Source: Bacteroidota bacterium (lineage in GTDB: Bacteria; Bacteroidota; Bacteroidia; Bacteroidales; JACABE01). Taken from it: a DNA stretch of 64,000 bases. The first letter of the stretch is position 1. Every line of letters begins with the position of its first letter. The notes beneath the pieces are model-generated. The model was not told the origin of the DNA. It made no database searches and saw nothing but the letters and a program-made list of their open reading frames with translations. Location of the stretch: the NCBI GenBank assembly GCA_026391675.1, contig JAPLDQ010000005.1, positions 62,001-126,000 of the forward strand, in the 5' to 3' direction. Both the position numbers and the translations under genes were made by a program. Shown here piece after piece: positions 8,666 through 17,689 of the stretch.

Positions 8666-9580
8666 TTACTTTAAATGCACATCAAGATAATCCAGAATTT
8701 CATCAGGCTTATCCGCTTCAAACCATTCAATATCGTTATAACGGGTAAACCATGTTAACTGGCGTTTGGCATATCTGCGGCTGTTTACCTTTATTTTATC
8801 AATGGCTTGGTTTAAGCTGTATTCATTATTAAAATAAGCGAATAATTCCTTGTAACCCACAGTATTTAATGCATTCAGATGCTGATAGGGAAGCATGGCC
8901 CGGGCTTCATCCAGTAAACCGGTTTCCAGCATTATATCCACCCGTTTATTGATCATTTCATATAAATCTTCCCGCTTGCGGTTTAATCCGATTTTAATGA
9001 TGTTGAACAGACGGGGTTCTTGTTGGTTTAAACGTAATGATGAAAAAGGCTTGCCAGTGCATAAACAGACTTCGAGGGCCCGCATGATGCGTTTGGGATT
9101 GGCCAGGTCAACCTGATGATAATAATCTGGGTCGAGAACTTTTAACCGGGAACGTAATGCCTCTATACCTTCTTTTGCAAACAACTGCTTGATATCTTCA
9201 CGGAGTTCTTCATCAGGATCGGGCAATTCGTCTATACCTTTGCAAACAGCATCAATATATAAACCGCTGCCACCAACCAGTACTGCAGCATCTTTGGTTT
9301 GAAATATGTTTTCCAGACATAGTAAAGCCTCAGTTTCGAACTTTGAAACATTATAAGCTTCGGTAATGCTGATATTTCCTATGAAATGATGGGTAGCAGC
9401 AGCTAATTCCTCATTCGAAGGTTTAGCTACTCCTATGTTAAGTTCCTTATAAAACTGCCGTGAATCTGCTGAAATAATTTCTGTGGCAAAATGCTGTGCA
9501 ATACGAATGGCCATTGCTGTTTTTCCAACAGCAGTGGGGCCTGTGATGACGATTAGGGTTTTAGTTTTTTTCGGATTCAT
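8666..9580 (-). CDS. miaA: tRNA dimethylallyltransferase
   Basis: Transfers a dimethylallyl group to A37 of tRNAs that read U-starting codons. The P-loop GPTAVGKTAMA begins near residue 14; ISADSRQFYKELNIGVAKP is the substrate-binding stretch. LVGGSGLYIDAVCKGID and LNTVGYKELF are further family motifs. The 304 residues are normal. A RAYT palindrome lies 26 bp upstream of the start, so the insertion of that element may have moved or replaced the native promoter. Confidence 0.96.
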   Translation of the reverse strand: MNPKKTKTLIVITGPTAVGKTAMAIRIAQHFATEIISADSRQFYKELNIGVAKPSNEELAAATHHFIGNISITEAYNVSKFETEALLCLENIFQTKDAAVLVGGSGLYIDAVCKGIDELPDPDEELREDIKQLFAKEGIEALRSRLKVLDPDYYHQVDLANPKRIMRALEVCLCTGKPFSSLRLNQQEPRLFNIIKIGLNRKREDLYEMINKRVDIMLETGLLDEARAMLPYQHLNALNTVGYKELFAYFNNEYSLNQAIDKIKVNSRRYAKRQLTWFTRYNDIEWFEADKPDEILDYLDVHLK

Positions 9581-9605
9581 ATTTATATTTATCCCTTCTA
9601 AACTT

Positions 9606-9638
9606 AAACCTGACAGGTTTTTAAAACCTGTCAGGTTT
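9606..9638. repeat. RAYT palindrome, copy 1
   Basis: 33-bp palindrome with arms AAACCTGACAGG and CCTGTCAGGTTT around a TTTTTAAAA centre. It begins 5 bp beyond the transposase stop codon, between it and miaA. Confidence 0.9.
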
Positions 9639-9642
9639 GAAA

Positions 9643-10245
9643 TTAAATTTCCAGAAATTTTTCAATTGCTGTTTGTTCAATTACTTGATCATGACTTGTT
9701 TTAAAATTCTGAACATCTTCAAACCAATTGATAATTGTTGTGCGCTGGAGCTTGGTTGGCTTTTCAGAAATACAACTTATATAGCTACTCCAGGGATAAT
9801 CCAATGGAGATTCACAAAAACCATGATGAACTGGATTTGTATGAATATAAAGAATAAGTCTTTTTAGATATTTTTCGTTATTAATTAATTTACGTTTAAA
9901 TGCACGTTCAAATAAGCTGCCATGTCTGTTGTATTTTTTGTTAAATGCTTTTGTATAAGCGTTAAATAAATTAGAAAAATATTTATAAGTTGGTTTTAAA
10001 CCTGACATGTTTTCAAAACCTGTCAGATTTAGAATTTCATTTTTTTCTTTTACCCTTATTAATAAATGAAAGTGATTAGGCATTAAAACCCATGCATAAG
10101 TGTCTGCAATAGGTGAAATATATTTATCATATAAATTAAGAAAATATTCATAATTTTCATTTTCTTTAAATAAATCGCAACTATTTATACCTCTATTATA
10201 AATATGATAATATTTTCCGTATATAATAGTTTCTAATTGTTGCAT
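9643..10245 (-). CDS. REP-associated tyrosine transposase (RAYT, Y1/TnpA_REP)
   Basis: HUH-type single-strand endonuclease of 200 residues. YYHIYNRGINSCDLF is the N-terminal family motif. The HUH pair is in MPNHFHLLIRV (His58 and His60) and the probable nucleophile is the Tyr in LILYIHTNPVHH. The C-terminus has YPWSSY. The gene is flanked by two near-identical palindromes and has a third, degenerate copy in frame, making residues 73-83 (NLTGFENMSGL). These enzymes are thought to spread REP palindromes and become resident genes. The fold is intact, so activity is possible. Confidence 0.93.
   Translation of the reverse strand: MQQLETIIYGKYYHIYNRGINSCDLFKENENYEYFLNLYDKYISPIADTYAWVLMPNHFHLLIRVKEKNEILNLTGFENMSGLKPTYKYFSNLFNAYTKAFNKKYNRHGSLFERAFKRKLINNEKYLKRLILYIHTNPVHHGFCESPLDYPWSSYISCISEKPTKLQRTTIINWFEDVQNFKTSHDQVIEQTAIEKFLEI
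9998..10030. repeat. RAYT palindrome copy inside the transposase gene
   Basis: 33 bp with arms AAACCTGACATG and CCTGTCAGATTT. It is a slightly diverged copy of the two flanking palindromes. The length is exactly 11 codons and it keeps the reading frame. Confidence 0.85.
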
Positions 10246-10292
10246 TAATAAATCAATTTTGATTAATTTGTTTTTTAATAATATTTGGGATT

Positions 10293-10324
10293 AAACCTGA
10301 CAGGTTTTTAAAACCTGTCAGGTT
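10293..10324. repeat. RAYT palindrome, copy 2
   Basis: Same palindrome as at 9606-9638, here 48 bp upstream of the RAYT start and 31 bp from the end of the CCA-adding gene. A lone half (AAACCTGTCAGGT) overlaps the dus stop at 43413-43425. Confidence 0.9.
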
Positions 10325-10354
10325 AGATTTTTTTGCTAACAGCAGCATTGAGTA

Positions 10355-11776
10355 CTATTTTTTTCTCTTCAACCCCAGTCTTTCACCTTCTCTTATCATC
10401 AGCTCCCAGGCTTCGTCATGATCGTTATGAATGATACCATCCATGATAGCATCTTTAATGGTATTCTTAATGATGCCTACTTCTCGGCATGGCTGAAGAC
10501 CAAAGGTTAGCATTATATCTTCTCCGCTTACCGGTGGCTGGAAGTTACGTACCTTGTCCTTTTCTTCGATTTCCTTCAGCTTTTCACGTACAATCTCAAA
10601 ATTGCTGAGGTATTTTTTAACCTTAACCGGATTTTTTGAAGTAATATCGGCTTCACATAAAAGCATCAGATCGTCAATGTCATCACCGGCTTCAAACAAT
10701 AATCTTCTTACGGCTGAATCGCTGACAATATCTTCGGCCAGCACTATCGGACGCAAATGAAGCAATACCAGTTTTTCGACATACTTCATTTTTTCGTTCA
10801 TGGGCAATTTCAGATTGCGGAAGATACGTCCAACCATTTTAGAACCAATAAATTCATGGGCATGAAAGGTCCATCCTGTGCCTTTTATAAATTTCTTGGT
10901 CTGGGGTTTGGCAATATCATGCAATATAGCCGACCAACGCAACCATAGGTTATCAGTATTTTTTGACAAATTGTCCAGTACTTCCAGCGTATGCAGGAAA
11001 TTATCCTTATGACCCTTACCTTCAATATATTCAGCACCTTTCAATGCAAGCATTTCAGGAAAAATAATTTGTAACAATCCACAATCGGATAATAATAAAA
11101 AGCCAACAGAAGGTTTTGGTGACAAAATAAGCTTATTTAACTCTTCTGATACCCTTTCGCCAGAAACGATTTTAATGCGTTCTGCATTACGTTTAATGGC
11201 TTCCAGTGTTTCATCCACAATAGTGAAGTTAAGCTGGGATGCAAAACGTATAGCCCGCATCATACGCAGAGGGTCATCGGAAAAAGTAATATCAGGGTCA
11301 AGCGGAGTTTTTAACAAACGGTTTTCAATAGCTGCAACGCCATTAAAAGGATCGAGTAAAGTCCCGAAATTTTCTTTGTTTAAACTAAAAGCAAGGGCAT
11401 TTATAGTGAAATCACGTCTTTTCTGGTCATCGTCGAGGGAACCGTTTTCAACTATCGGTTTGCGGGAATCGGTCCTGTAGGATTCCTTACGGGCACCCAC
11501 AAACTCAATCTGCCAGTTTTTGTTATCATAATAATAATGAAACATGGCTGTTCCGAAATTTTTAAAAACACTTACATTGATATCCCTGCTGATTTTTTCT
11601 GCTACTTTCTGAGCCAGTTCAATTCCGCTGCCCAAAACCACAATATCAATATCAACAGAAGGACGCTGCATGATGATATCTCTCACATATCCACCCACAG
11701 TATAGCATTTAAGCTGCATTTCATCAGCAACATCTGATATTATTTTAAATATAGGATGGGATAGGTCGTAATTCAA
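10355..11776 (-). CDS. cca: CCA-adding tRNA nucleotidyltransferase with HD domain
   Basis: Class II poly(A) polymerase/CCA-adding enzyme of 473 residues. The nucleotidyltransferase head has the GGYVRDIIM motif and the catalytic DIDIVVLG. KRRDFTINALAF is the next signature, followed by DPLRMMRAIRFASQLNF. A C-terminal HD domain begins around AILHDIAKPQTK. It adds or repairs the CCA end of tRNAs; the HD part may remove 2',3'-cyclic phosphates or phosphate from damaged ends. The upstream 185 bp is AT-rich and has no other gene. Confidence 0.93.
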   Translation of the reverse strand: MNYDLSHPIFKIISDVADEMQLKCYTVGGYVRDIIMQRPSVDIDIVVLGSGIELAQKVAEKISRDINVSVFKNFGTAMFHYYYDNKNWQIEFVGARKESYRTDSRKPIVENGSLDDDQKRRDFTINALAFSLNKENFGTLLDPFNGVAAIENRLLKTPLDPDITFSDDPLRMMRAIRFASQLNFTIVDETLEAIKRNAERIKIVSGERVSEELNKLILSPKPSVGFLLLSDCGLLQIIFPEMLALKGAEYIEGKGHKDNFLHTLEVLDNLSKNTDNLWLRWSAILHDIAKPQTKKFIKGTGWTFHAHEFIGSKMVGRIFRNLKLPMNEKMKYVEKLVLLHLRPIVLAEDIVSDSAVRRLLFEAGDDIDDLMLLCEADITSKNPVKVKKYLSNFEIVREKLKEIEEKDKVRNFQPPVSGEDIMLTFGLQPCREVGIIKNTIKDAIMDGIIHNDHDEAWELMIREGERLGLKRKK

Positions 11777-11961
11777 TACTTTAAAATTTTTTGCAAAAAT
11801 AGTATAAATATGCTATTATAACTGCATAACTTAATTTATAATAATAAAAAATGACTCGTTTCAGTTAAAAAAAAATTAAAATTAAAATTATTGAAATTTT
11901 TATAAATTTGTAGAAAATTCAGCACTAATAATACAAATTTATTAATTGCAAAATAAGTATT

Positions 11962-13434
11962 ATGGAATATATTTTTAAGAAAAAAAATTTTAATAATCAA
12001 TATAAATACACGAATAATACTTTTAAAATATTTGTATTTTCAATATTTTTAATATTGATTTTACCAAAAATATTTATGGATGGTCTTTTTATGGACGGGT
12101 TGATCTATTCTTCTATTGGTAATAATTTAGCAATTCATCTTGGGACTTTTTTTTCACCTAGATTTTCATCTACATTGTTTTCTAGCTTTCATGAGCATCC
12201 TCCATTGGTTTTTGGTATAGAAAGTCTTTTTTTTAAATTGTTTGGGAATGCGTTTTATATTGAAAAAATATATTCAGGTATTACAGCTTTATTAACAGCT
12301 TTAATTATTATTTTGATATGGAAAAAAACGACAAAATACCCAGAATTATATTGGTTGCCAATATTATTCTGGATTACAATTGAAAGAGTTTTTTGGTCAT
12401 TTAATAACAATATGCTGGAAAATACTTTGGGTCTTTTTTCAATTACCTCTATTTATGTATTAATATTAAGCATTAAAAATGTTGGTCTAAAAAAAAATAT
12501 TTATATTTTTATAGCTAGCTTTCTTTTATTTTTAAGTTTTTTATCGAAAGGCTTCACCGGCTTATTTCCATTGGGGTTTTATTTTTTATATTTTATTGCC
12601 AATTATAGATATTATAGTATAAAGAAGGTAATATTTAATACTTTTTTATTAATAATTTTGTTTTTAAGTGTTATTTTAATTTTTTTTCTTATTTTCCCTC
12701 AAGCCTATGAAAGTATATCTAAATATATTGAAACACAGGTTGTGAGTAGTATTGCCGGAAAAAATCGGGTTGGTTCAAGATTTTCATTTATTTGCGGGTT
12801 TTTCGAAGAATTAATACTTATATTATTGATTTGTACTTTTTTTATTTTAATAAACATAAAAAGAATTAAAATTTTTATGTCTGATTTAAAAGAGAATAAA
12901 ACTCATTTAATTTTTTTCCTATTCATCGGTTTGTCTGCTTTCATCCCATTAATGGTTAGTCCGAAGTTGTCATTATTTTATATGGTTCCATCTTTCCCTT
13001 ATTTTGCAATATTCTTTTCAATTCTTATAGGCGATATAATAAATAATTATATTAATCATCTTAATAAATACTCACTAAGCATTAAACTATTTAGGGTTTT
13101 TATTTATTTAATTATAGTATCTACTATTATTTTTACTGTTCTTAATTTTGGAAAACCATATAGGGATAAGGACTTGATAACTGATATTAATATTATTGGC
13201 AACTATTTACCTGAACATATGGTTATTTCCGTTCCTCCCGCATATAATCAGCAATTTACGATGTTTGCTTATTTTCAGAGGAAACATCACATTAACATTA
13301 ACTGTTCAAATGAATATGATGAATTTGTATTGTTAAAAAAAGATGAACCAGATATTAACGGATATAAAAATTGTTATTTAAATTTAATTAATTTTAAACT
13401 TTTAAAAAAGCAATCAATAATTCCACATAAATAG
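11962..13434 (+). CDS. ArnT/GT39-like membrane glycosyltransferase
   Basis: Integral membrane protein of 490 residues with about 11 hydrophobic helices. The N-terminal loop MDGLIYSSIGNNLAIHLGTFF followed by FHEHPPLVFGIESLFFKLFG matches the first periplasmic loop of ArnT-like lipid-to-acceptor glycosyltransferases (GT-C fold), where an acidic residue is catalytic. The donor and acceptor are unknown; lipid A or surface glycan is an inference. The gene is much more AT-rich than its neighbours, with long runs of A and T, so it may have been acquired by transfer. Confidence 0.78.
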   Translation: MEYIFKKKNFNNQYKYTNNTFKIFVFSIFLILILPKIFMDGLFMDGLIYSSIGNNLAIHLGTFFSPRFSSTLFSSFHEHPPLVFGIESLFFKLFGNAFYIEKIYSGITALLTALIIILIWKKTTKYPELYWLPILFWITIERVFWSFNNNMLENTLGLFSITSIYVLILSIKNVGLKKNIYIFIASFLLFLSFLSKGFTGLFPLGFYFLYFIANYRYYSIKKVIFNTFLLIILFLSVILIFFLIFPQAYESISKYIETQVVSSIAGKNRVGSRFSFICGFFEELILILLICTFFILINIKRIKIFMSDLKENKTHLIFFLFIGLSAFIPLMVSPKLSLFYMVPSFPYFAIFFSILIGDIINNYINHLNKYSLSIKLFRVFIYLIIVSTIIFTVLNFGKPYRDKDLITDINIIGNYLPEHMVISVPPAYNQQFTMFAYFQRKHHININCSNEYDEFVLLKKDEPDINGYKNCYLNLINFKLLKKQSIIPHK

Positions 13435-13492
13435 ATTATAATAACTATTATTACTTGACTATCGATTTTGCTATATTAAATGATTTTAAAGC

Positions 13493-13523
13493 TTTGTTAT
13501 TCTGAAAATCTATTGTATTTTTG
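13493..13523 (+). promoter_or_regulatory. Housekeeping promoter of the isocitrate dehydrogenase gene
   Basis: TTTG at 13493-13496, then exactly 19 bp, then TATTTTTG at 13516-13523. This is a full match to the Bacteroidota primary-sigma promoter TTTG-N19-TAnnTTTG. It predicts a short leader of roughly 40 nt. Confidence 0.75.
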
Positions 13524-13569
13524 ATGCCTGTTTCTGGATGAAAATTACTTATATAAATTATATAAAAAT

Positions 13570-14763
13570 ATGGGAAAAAGAACAATTGTATCGATGCCTG
13601 GCGATGGTATCGGAAAAGTAGTACTTGAAGAAACAATCAGAGTACTTGATGCAGCTGGTTTTGAAGCTGAGTATGTTAATGGTGATATTGGCTGGGAATT
13701 CTGGTGTAAAGAAGGCAATCCATTGCCTGACCGGACAATAGCCTTGCTTGAAAAACATAAAATTGGTTTGTTTGGAGCCATTACTTCCAAACCCAAAGAT
13801 AAGGCAATGGCTGAATTAGATCCAGATCTTAAAGATAAAGGTTATGTTTATTACAGCCCAATCGTAGCCATGCGTCAGCATTTTGGTATGGATATCTGTA
13901 TGCGTCCCTGCAAAACATTTAAAGGCAATCCTTTAAATTTTATCCGCAAAGGGCCAAACAATACCATCGAAGAACCAATGGTTGATGCCATGATATTCCG
14001 TCAGAATACCGAAGGATTATATGGCGGTGTTGAATGGACCAATCCACCTGATAAAGTATATGATGCCCTGATGACACATCCTAAATTTAAAGAAAATTTC
14101 GACTGGTGTCCCAGAGAAGAGCTGGCAGTTTCAACCCGTATATTATCTAAAAAATATTGTAGCCGCATCATCAAAGCAGGTTTTGAATATGCCAGGGAAA
14201 AAGGATATAAAGGAATTACGATTTGTGAAAAACCAAATGTAGTTCGTGAAACTTCAGGTATGATGCTTAAAATTGCACAGGAAATGAGCAAAAAGGAATA
14301 TCCTGACATAGCAGTTTGGGATACCAATATTGATGCACAAATGATGTGGCTGACCAAAAATCCTGAAGATTATAATGTTTTGGTAGCCAGTAATATGTTT
14401 GGCGATATTATTTCTGACGGTTTTGCCGGATTAATCGGTGGATTAGGTTTTGCATGCAGTGCACAGTTTAGTGAAAATGGTGTAGCCGTATTTGAACCTA
14501 CCCATGGTTCAGCTCCTAAATATGCTGATTATGAAGTTTCTATCGTTAATCCTATTGCCATGATAATGTCAGCCTGTATGATGTTGGATTATTTAGGCGA
14601 AAAAGCAATATCTGATAAAATTCAAAAAGCTATTGCAACTGTTGTTGAAGAAGGCAAAGTACAAAGTTATGATATGAAGAAATTGCGTGGTTCGCAGGAT
14701 GCAATCAATCAGGGTGCAGCTTCCACCAAACAAATGGCAGATGCCATCATAGCTAAATTATGA
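13570..14763 (+). CDS. icd: Isocitrate dehydrogenase (isocitrate/isopropylmalate family)
   Basis: Oxidative decarboxylase of 397 residues. The start MPGDGIGKVVLEE is the family opening; FRQNTEGLYGGVEW is the substrate loop; DTNIDAQMMWL and NMFGDIISDGFAGLIGGLGF contain the metal-binding aspartates of the family signature. VFEPTHGSAPKYA is the cofactor-binding loop. The aconitase-family gene 3.4 kb downstream on the same strand supports isocitrate rather than isopropylmalate as substrate. NAD versus NADP preference cannot be read with certainty. Confidence 0.88.
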   Translation: MGKRTIVSMPGDGIGKVVLEETIRVLDAAGFEAEYVNGDIGWEFWCKEGNPLPDRTIALLEKHKIGLFGAITSKPKDKAMAELDPDLKDKGYVYYSPIVAMRQHFGMDICMRPCKTFKGNPLNFIRKGPNNTIEEPMVDAMIFRQNTEGLYGGVEWTNPPDKVYDALMTHPKFKENFDWCPREELAVSTRILSKKYCSRIIKAGFEYAREKGYKGITICEKPNVVRETSGMMLKIAQEMSKKEYPDIAVWDTNIDAQMMWLTKNPEDYNVLVASNMFGDIISDGFAGLIGGLGFACSAQFSENGVAVFEPTHGSAPKYADYEVSIVNPIAMIMSACMMLDYLGEKAISDKIQKAIATVVEEGKVQSYDMKKLRGSQDAINQGAASTKQMADAIIAKL

Positions 14764-14897
14764 TGCCACAAAGGCACAAAAACACTAAGAATATTTAAAT
14801 CTTAGTACAGTATAAAACTGATATTTAAACAACATATAATGCCACAAAGGCACAAAGACACCTTTTTAAAACTTTGTGCCTTTGTGACTTAGTGGCA
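14763..14897. repeat. Repeats of the ATGCCACAAAGGCACAAA type, direct and inverted
   Basis: Direct copies are at 14763-14780 and 14839-14857, and an inverted longer copy at 14872-14897 (CTTTGTGCCTTTGTGACTTA and on). The second and third form a strong hairpin, which could end icd transcription. Confidence 0.75.
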
Positions 14898-14906
14898 AAT
14901 TAGAAA

Positions 14907-15755
14907 ATGATTAAAATAAAAAGAATTTTGATAATATTGTTGATTTTAAGTAATCAATTTAGTCTTATTGCAAAAATACCTCCGAAATTAAAAAAAATTG
15001 AGTGGAAATTACTCGAAAAAGGATTGTATCTGGCTGAGGTTAAAGCACCACGAATTACAAAAATCAGCGATTCTAAAGTTACCATATTAAAGATAGACCC
15101 TAAATTCTTTTCATTTCATTTGATATCAGCATCTGAACATGATAGTATGCAGCGCACAGTTAAAGAGTGGAGCGAAATGAACGGATTGATTGCAGCCATC
15201 AATGCAGGGATGTATGGCGGGAAAAGTCATATATCAAATGTCGGATTTATGAAAAATCATAATCATGTTAACAATCCTGAATTAAAACCGGGCTTTTTGG
15301 CTGTGGCAGCCTTTAATCCTGTTGATTCTACATTACCACCTTTTAAGATTATTGATTTACAAAACGAAAGCTGGGAAACCTATAAAGATAAATATAACTC
15401 ATTTTCACAATCCATGCGAATGATTGACAATCAGCGTAAACCACTGGAATGGATTCAAAAACGGAAAATGCGCAGCAGTATGGTAGTGCTGGCAACGGAT
15501 AAAAAAGGGAATGTTCTGTTTATTTTTACCCGTTCACCTTATACTCCCAATGAATTTATTAAAATCATGCTTAAAATGCCTGTTGATATACAATCTGCCA
15601 TGTATCTGGAAGGGGGACCTGAATCTTCTTTATATGTAAATGATGCCGGTGTTGTGGTTGAAAAAATCGGAAGTTACGTTAGCAGAACATTTGCCCATGA
15701 CAGAAACATGGAATTCAGAAAAATGCCGAATGTTATCGGGATTAAGCGAAAATAA
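14907..15755 (+). CDS. Secreted phosphodiester-glycosidase-like protein (NAGPA/DUF2233)
   Basis: Protein of 282 residues with an N-terminal signal peptide (about residues 1-23). The fold resembles the NAGPA domain of N-acetylglucosamine-1-phosphodiester alpha-N-acetylglucosaminidase: AAINAGMYGGKSHISNVGFMKN near residue 92, and MYLEGGPESSLYVND near the C-terminus. Bacterial members are periplasmic or surface proteins believed to act on phosphodiester-linked sugars in envelope polymers. It begins directly after a hairpin repeat, so it should have its own promoter. Confidence 0.8.
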   Translation: MIKIKRILIILLILSNQFSLIAKIPPKLKKIEWKLLEKGLYLAEVKAPRITKISDSKVTILKIDPKFFSFHLISASEHDSMQRTVKEWSEMNGLIAAINAGMYGGKSHISNVGFMKNHNHVNNPELKPGFLAVAAFNPVDSTLPPFKIIDLQNESWETYKDKYNSFSQSMRMIDNQRKPLEWIQKRKMRSSMVVLATDKKGNVLFIFTRSPYTPNEFIKIMLKMPVDIQSAMYLEGGPESSLYVNDAGVVVEKIGSYVSRTFAHDRNMEFRKMPNVIGIKRK

Positions 15756-15839
15756 TAATAGAATGTTAATAATCAGTAACTTAAATTTGTAAAAACTAAT
15801 AAAAATTTTGCTATTTTTGCCAAAAATTAAATTAATAAT

Positions 15840-16949
15840 ATGCTTGAAAAAATAAAATCGAATAAAAAGCTTAGCATTACAATTAAAATTGCTGTATTGG
15901 CTTTTGCTCTTATTGGATTTGTACTTACAACTTCATTTTTTGCCATTAAACTTCATTTATTTAATGATCCGGGAGCTGTTGACTATAATGATCGTTATTT
16001 TAGTAAAAATTCAGAAAAAGATTACGAATTATTATTAAAAGATACTTCTATTGCTGAGGTTGCAAAAATTGCAAAATTTTATTACAAATTAATGTTACTG
16101 AATGAGTATTATCCTCAGAATGCTACATTAATACATAATGCTTTTTTACAACATCATAACATAGCCATTGCCGAAAAAATGTTTGATGCAGCTAATCTGC
16201 GTTTGCATGATGTAAATCAGTTACAGAATAAAATTGCTTCGATTGATCCGCTTTTTAACGAAAATAAGAAAAGTGATTCGGGCATGATAAATTTATTTGA
16301 ATGGATGAATATCAGCGAATGGCAGGACTTTAAAATTTCTGTAGTAAAAGATGTAAAATTAATTGACAGCGTTGCCCGCGTTGTAAAAGTTGAACCCAGA
16401 CTTATTGTAGCTGTATTATTAGGTGAGCAGATGCGTTTGTTTAACTCAAAGCGCGAAGTGTTCAAAAAAGTTATCAGTCCATTGAAAATATTATCTGTTG
16501 AATCCAAATTTTCATTAGGTGTAACCGGTATTAAAGAAGAAACTGCCATTAAAGTCGAGAAATTTTTAAAGGACAGTCTCTCTCCTTTCTTTTTAGGGGA
16601 TAAATACCGGAATTTGCTTGATTTTAATACAAAAGACCCCAAAGAGCGGTTTGACAGGCTGGTTGATTACAGAAATCATTATTATTCCTATCTGTATGCG
16701 GCAATAATTATCAGACAAGTAAGGGAACAATGGCTGAAAGCCGGATTTGATATTTCTGAACGACCTGAAATACTGGCAACACTCTATAATGTCGGTTTTG
16801 AATATTCAAAACCTGGTCCTTCACCAAGAGTAGGAGGCTCTCATATTAATATTAATGATAAATCCTATACTTTTGGAGCATTAGCCTATGAATTTTATTA
16901 TTCAGGTGAGTTGTTGAAAGAATTTCCGTTTAAACCGAAATTTTGGTAA
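15840..16949 (+). CDS. Single-pass membrane protein, lysozyme-like/DUF1402-like
   Basis: Protein of 369 residues with one N-terminal transmembrane helix (about residues 14-36) and a large outside domain. The segment VEPRLIVAVLLGEQMRLFNS looks like the catalytic-Glu helix of lysozyme-like transglycosylases, and RPEILATLYNVGFEYSKPGPSP fits the DUF1402-type C-terminus. I infer a peptidoglycan-active enzyme, without certainty. The upstream sequence has a TATTTTTG box at 15812-15819, close to the start. Confidence 0.55.
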   Translation: MLEKIKSNKKLSITIKIAVLAFALIGFVLTTSFFAIKLHLFNDPGAVDYNDRYFSKNSEKDYELLLKDTSIAEVAKIAKFYYKLMLLNEYYPQNATLIHNAFLQHHNIAIAEKMFDAANLRLHDVNQLQNKIASIDPLFNENKKSDSGMINLFEWMNISEWQDFKISVVKDVKLIDSVARVVKVEPRLIVAVLLGEQMRLFNSKREVFKKVISPLKILSVESKFSLGVTGIKEETAIKVEKFLKDSLSPFFLGDKYRNLLDFNTKDPKERFDRLVDYRNHYYSYLYAAIIIRQVREQWLKAGFDISERPEILATLYNVGFEYSKPGPSPRVGGSHININDKSYTFGALAYEFYYSGELLKEFPFKPKFW

Positions 16950-16958
16950 ATGAGTGAA

Positions 16959-16985
16959 AAGTTTATAAAGTTTATAAAGTAAAAA
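16959..16985. repeat. AAGTTTATA 9-bp tandem units
   Basis: Two exact 9-mers AAGTTTATA followed by a degenerate third (AAGTAAAAA). Close relatives are at 25152-25187 and 58728-58763. Confidence 0.65.
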
Positions 16986-17009
16986 GTCATCGAATAAAAT
17001 ATGTAATTT

Positions 17010-17555
17010 ATGAATCAGCAAGTATTAGAATTATGGCCTGAACTTTTATGGATAAAAGATCAGGATTTAAGAGAAAAAACAGCAAAAACATGGGAGCTGG
17101 CATTGGAAAAAAGTGTGCTGACACCCGAAGATTTAAACACTATTCCATTTACATTGCTTTGCGGACCTGATATGAAAGTGAGCTTTATGGCACATAAACG
17201 TTGTGTAGTGCATGTTGCCAGAGATGCAGGCGAAAAAATGAATGATTTTTTTAAAACTGATTTACCTGTTGACATGGATGTTTTAATTGCAGGCGCTATC
17301 CTTGCAGATGTTGGTAAATTACTAGAATATGAACTGAAGGATGGTAAATCTGTTCAGGGAAAATATGGAAAATACCTGCGTCATCCGTTTTCTGGAGTTT
17401 CTTTGGCAGAGCAATGCGGTGTTCCTGCAGAAGTTTGTCATATCATTGCAACACATGCCGGCGAAGGCGATATGGTAAAACGTACAACAGAGGCTTTTGT
17501 AGTACATCATGCTGATTTTATGACGTTTGAACCTTTCAAGGATAGATTGAAGTAA
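17010..17555 (+). CDS. HD-domain protein with altered HD motif
   Basis: Protein of 181 residues with an HD-type helical fold: HKRCVVHVARDAGEKMN, then GAILADVGKLLEYE, then HPFSGVSLAEQCGVPAEVCHIIATHAGEG and VVHHADF. The usual metal-binding pair HD before VGK is A99-D100 here, so one ligand is missing. The remaining His residues are in place. Either another residue completes the site or the protein binds without hydrolysing. Known HD proteins cleave phosphate esters such as nucleotides or cyclic dinucleotides; no substrate can be named. Confidence 0.75.
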   Translation: MNQQVLELWPELLWIKDQDLREKTAKTWELALEKSVLTPEDLNTIPFTLLCGPDMKVSFMAHKRCVVHVARDAGEKMNDFFKTDLPVDMDVLIAGAILADVGKLLEYELKDGKSVQGKYGKYLRHPFSGVSLAEQCGVPAEVCHIIATHAGEGDMVKRTTEAFVVHHADFMTFEPFKDRLK

Positions 17556-17557
17556 TT

Positions 17558-17589
17558 AGTTATTAAGTTATTAAGTTATTAAGTTATTT
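17558..17589. repeat. Left array: four 8-bp units AGTTATTA
   Basis: Three exact AGTTATTA units and a fourth ending in T. It lies 100 bp before the small four-helix-bundle gene and is the reverse complement of the array on its other side. Confidence 0.85.
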
Positions 17590-17689
17590 TTTGCAACAAA
17601 ATAATAGCTTAAAACAAAATTATTATTTTTGTTAATTAAGATTTTTATTCATAAACTTATAAACCAATAACAAAATAACTATTTGAAAT

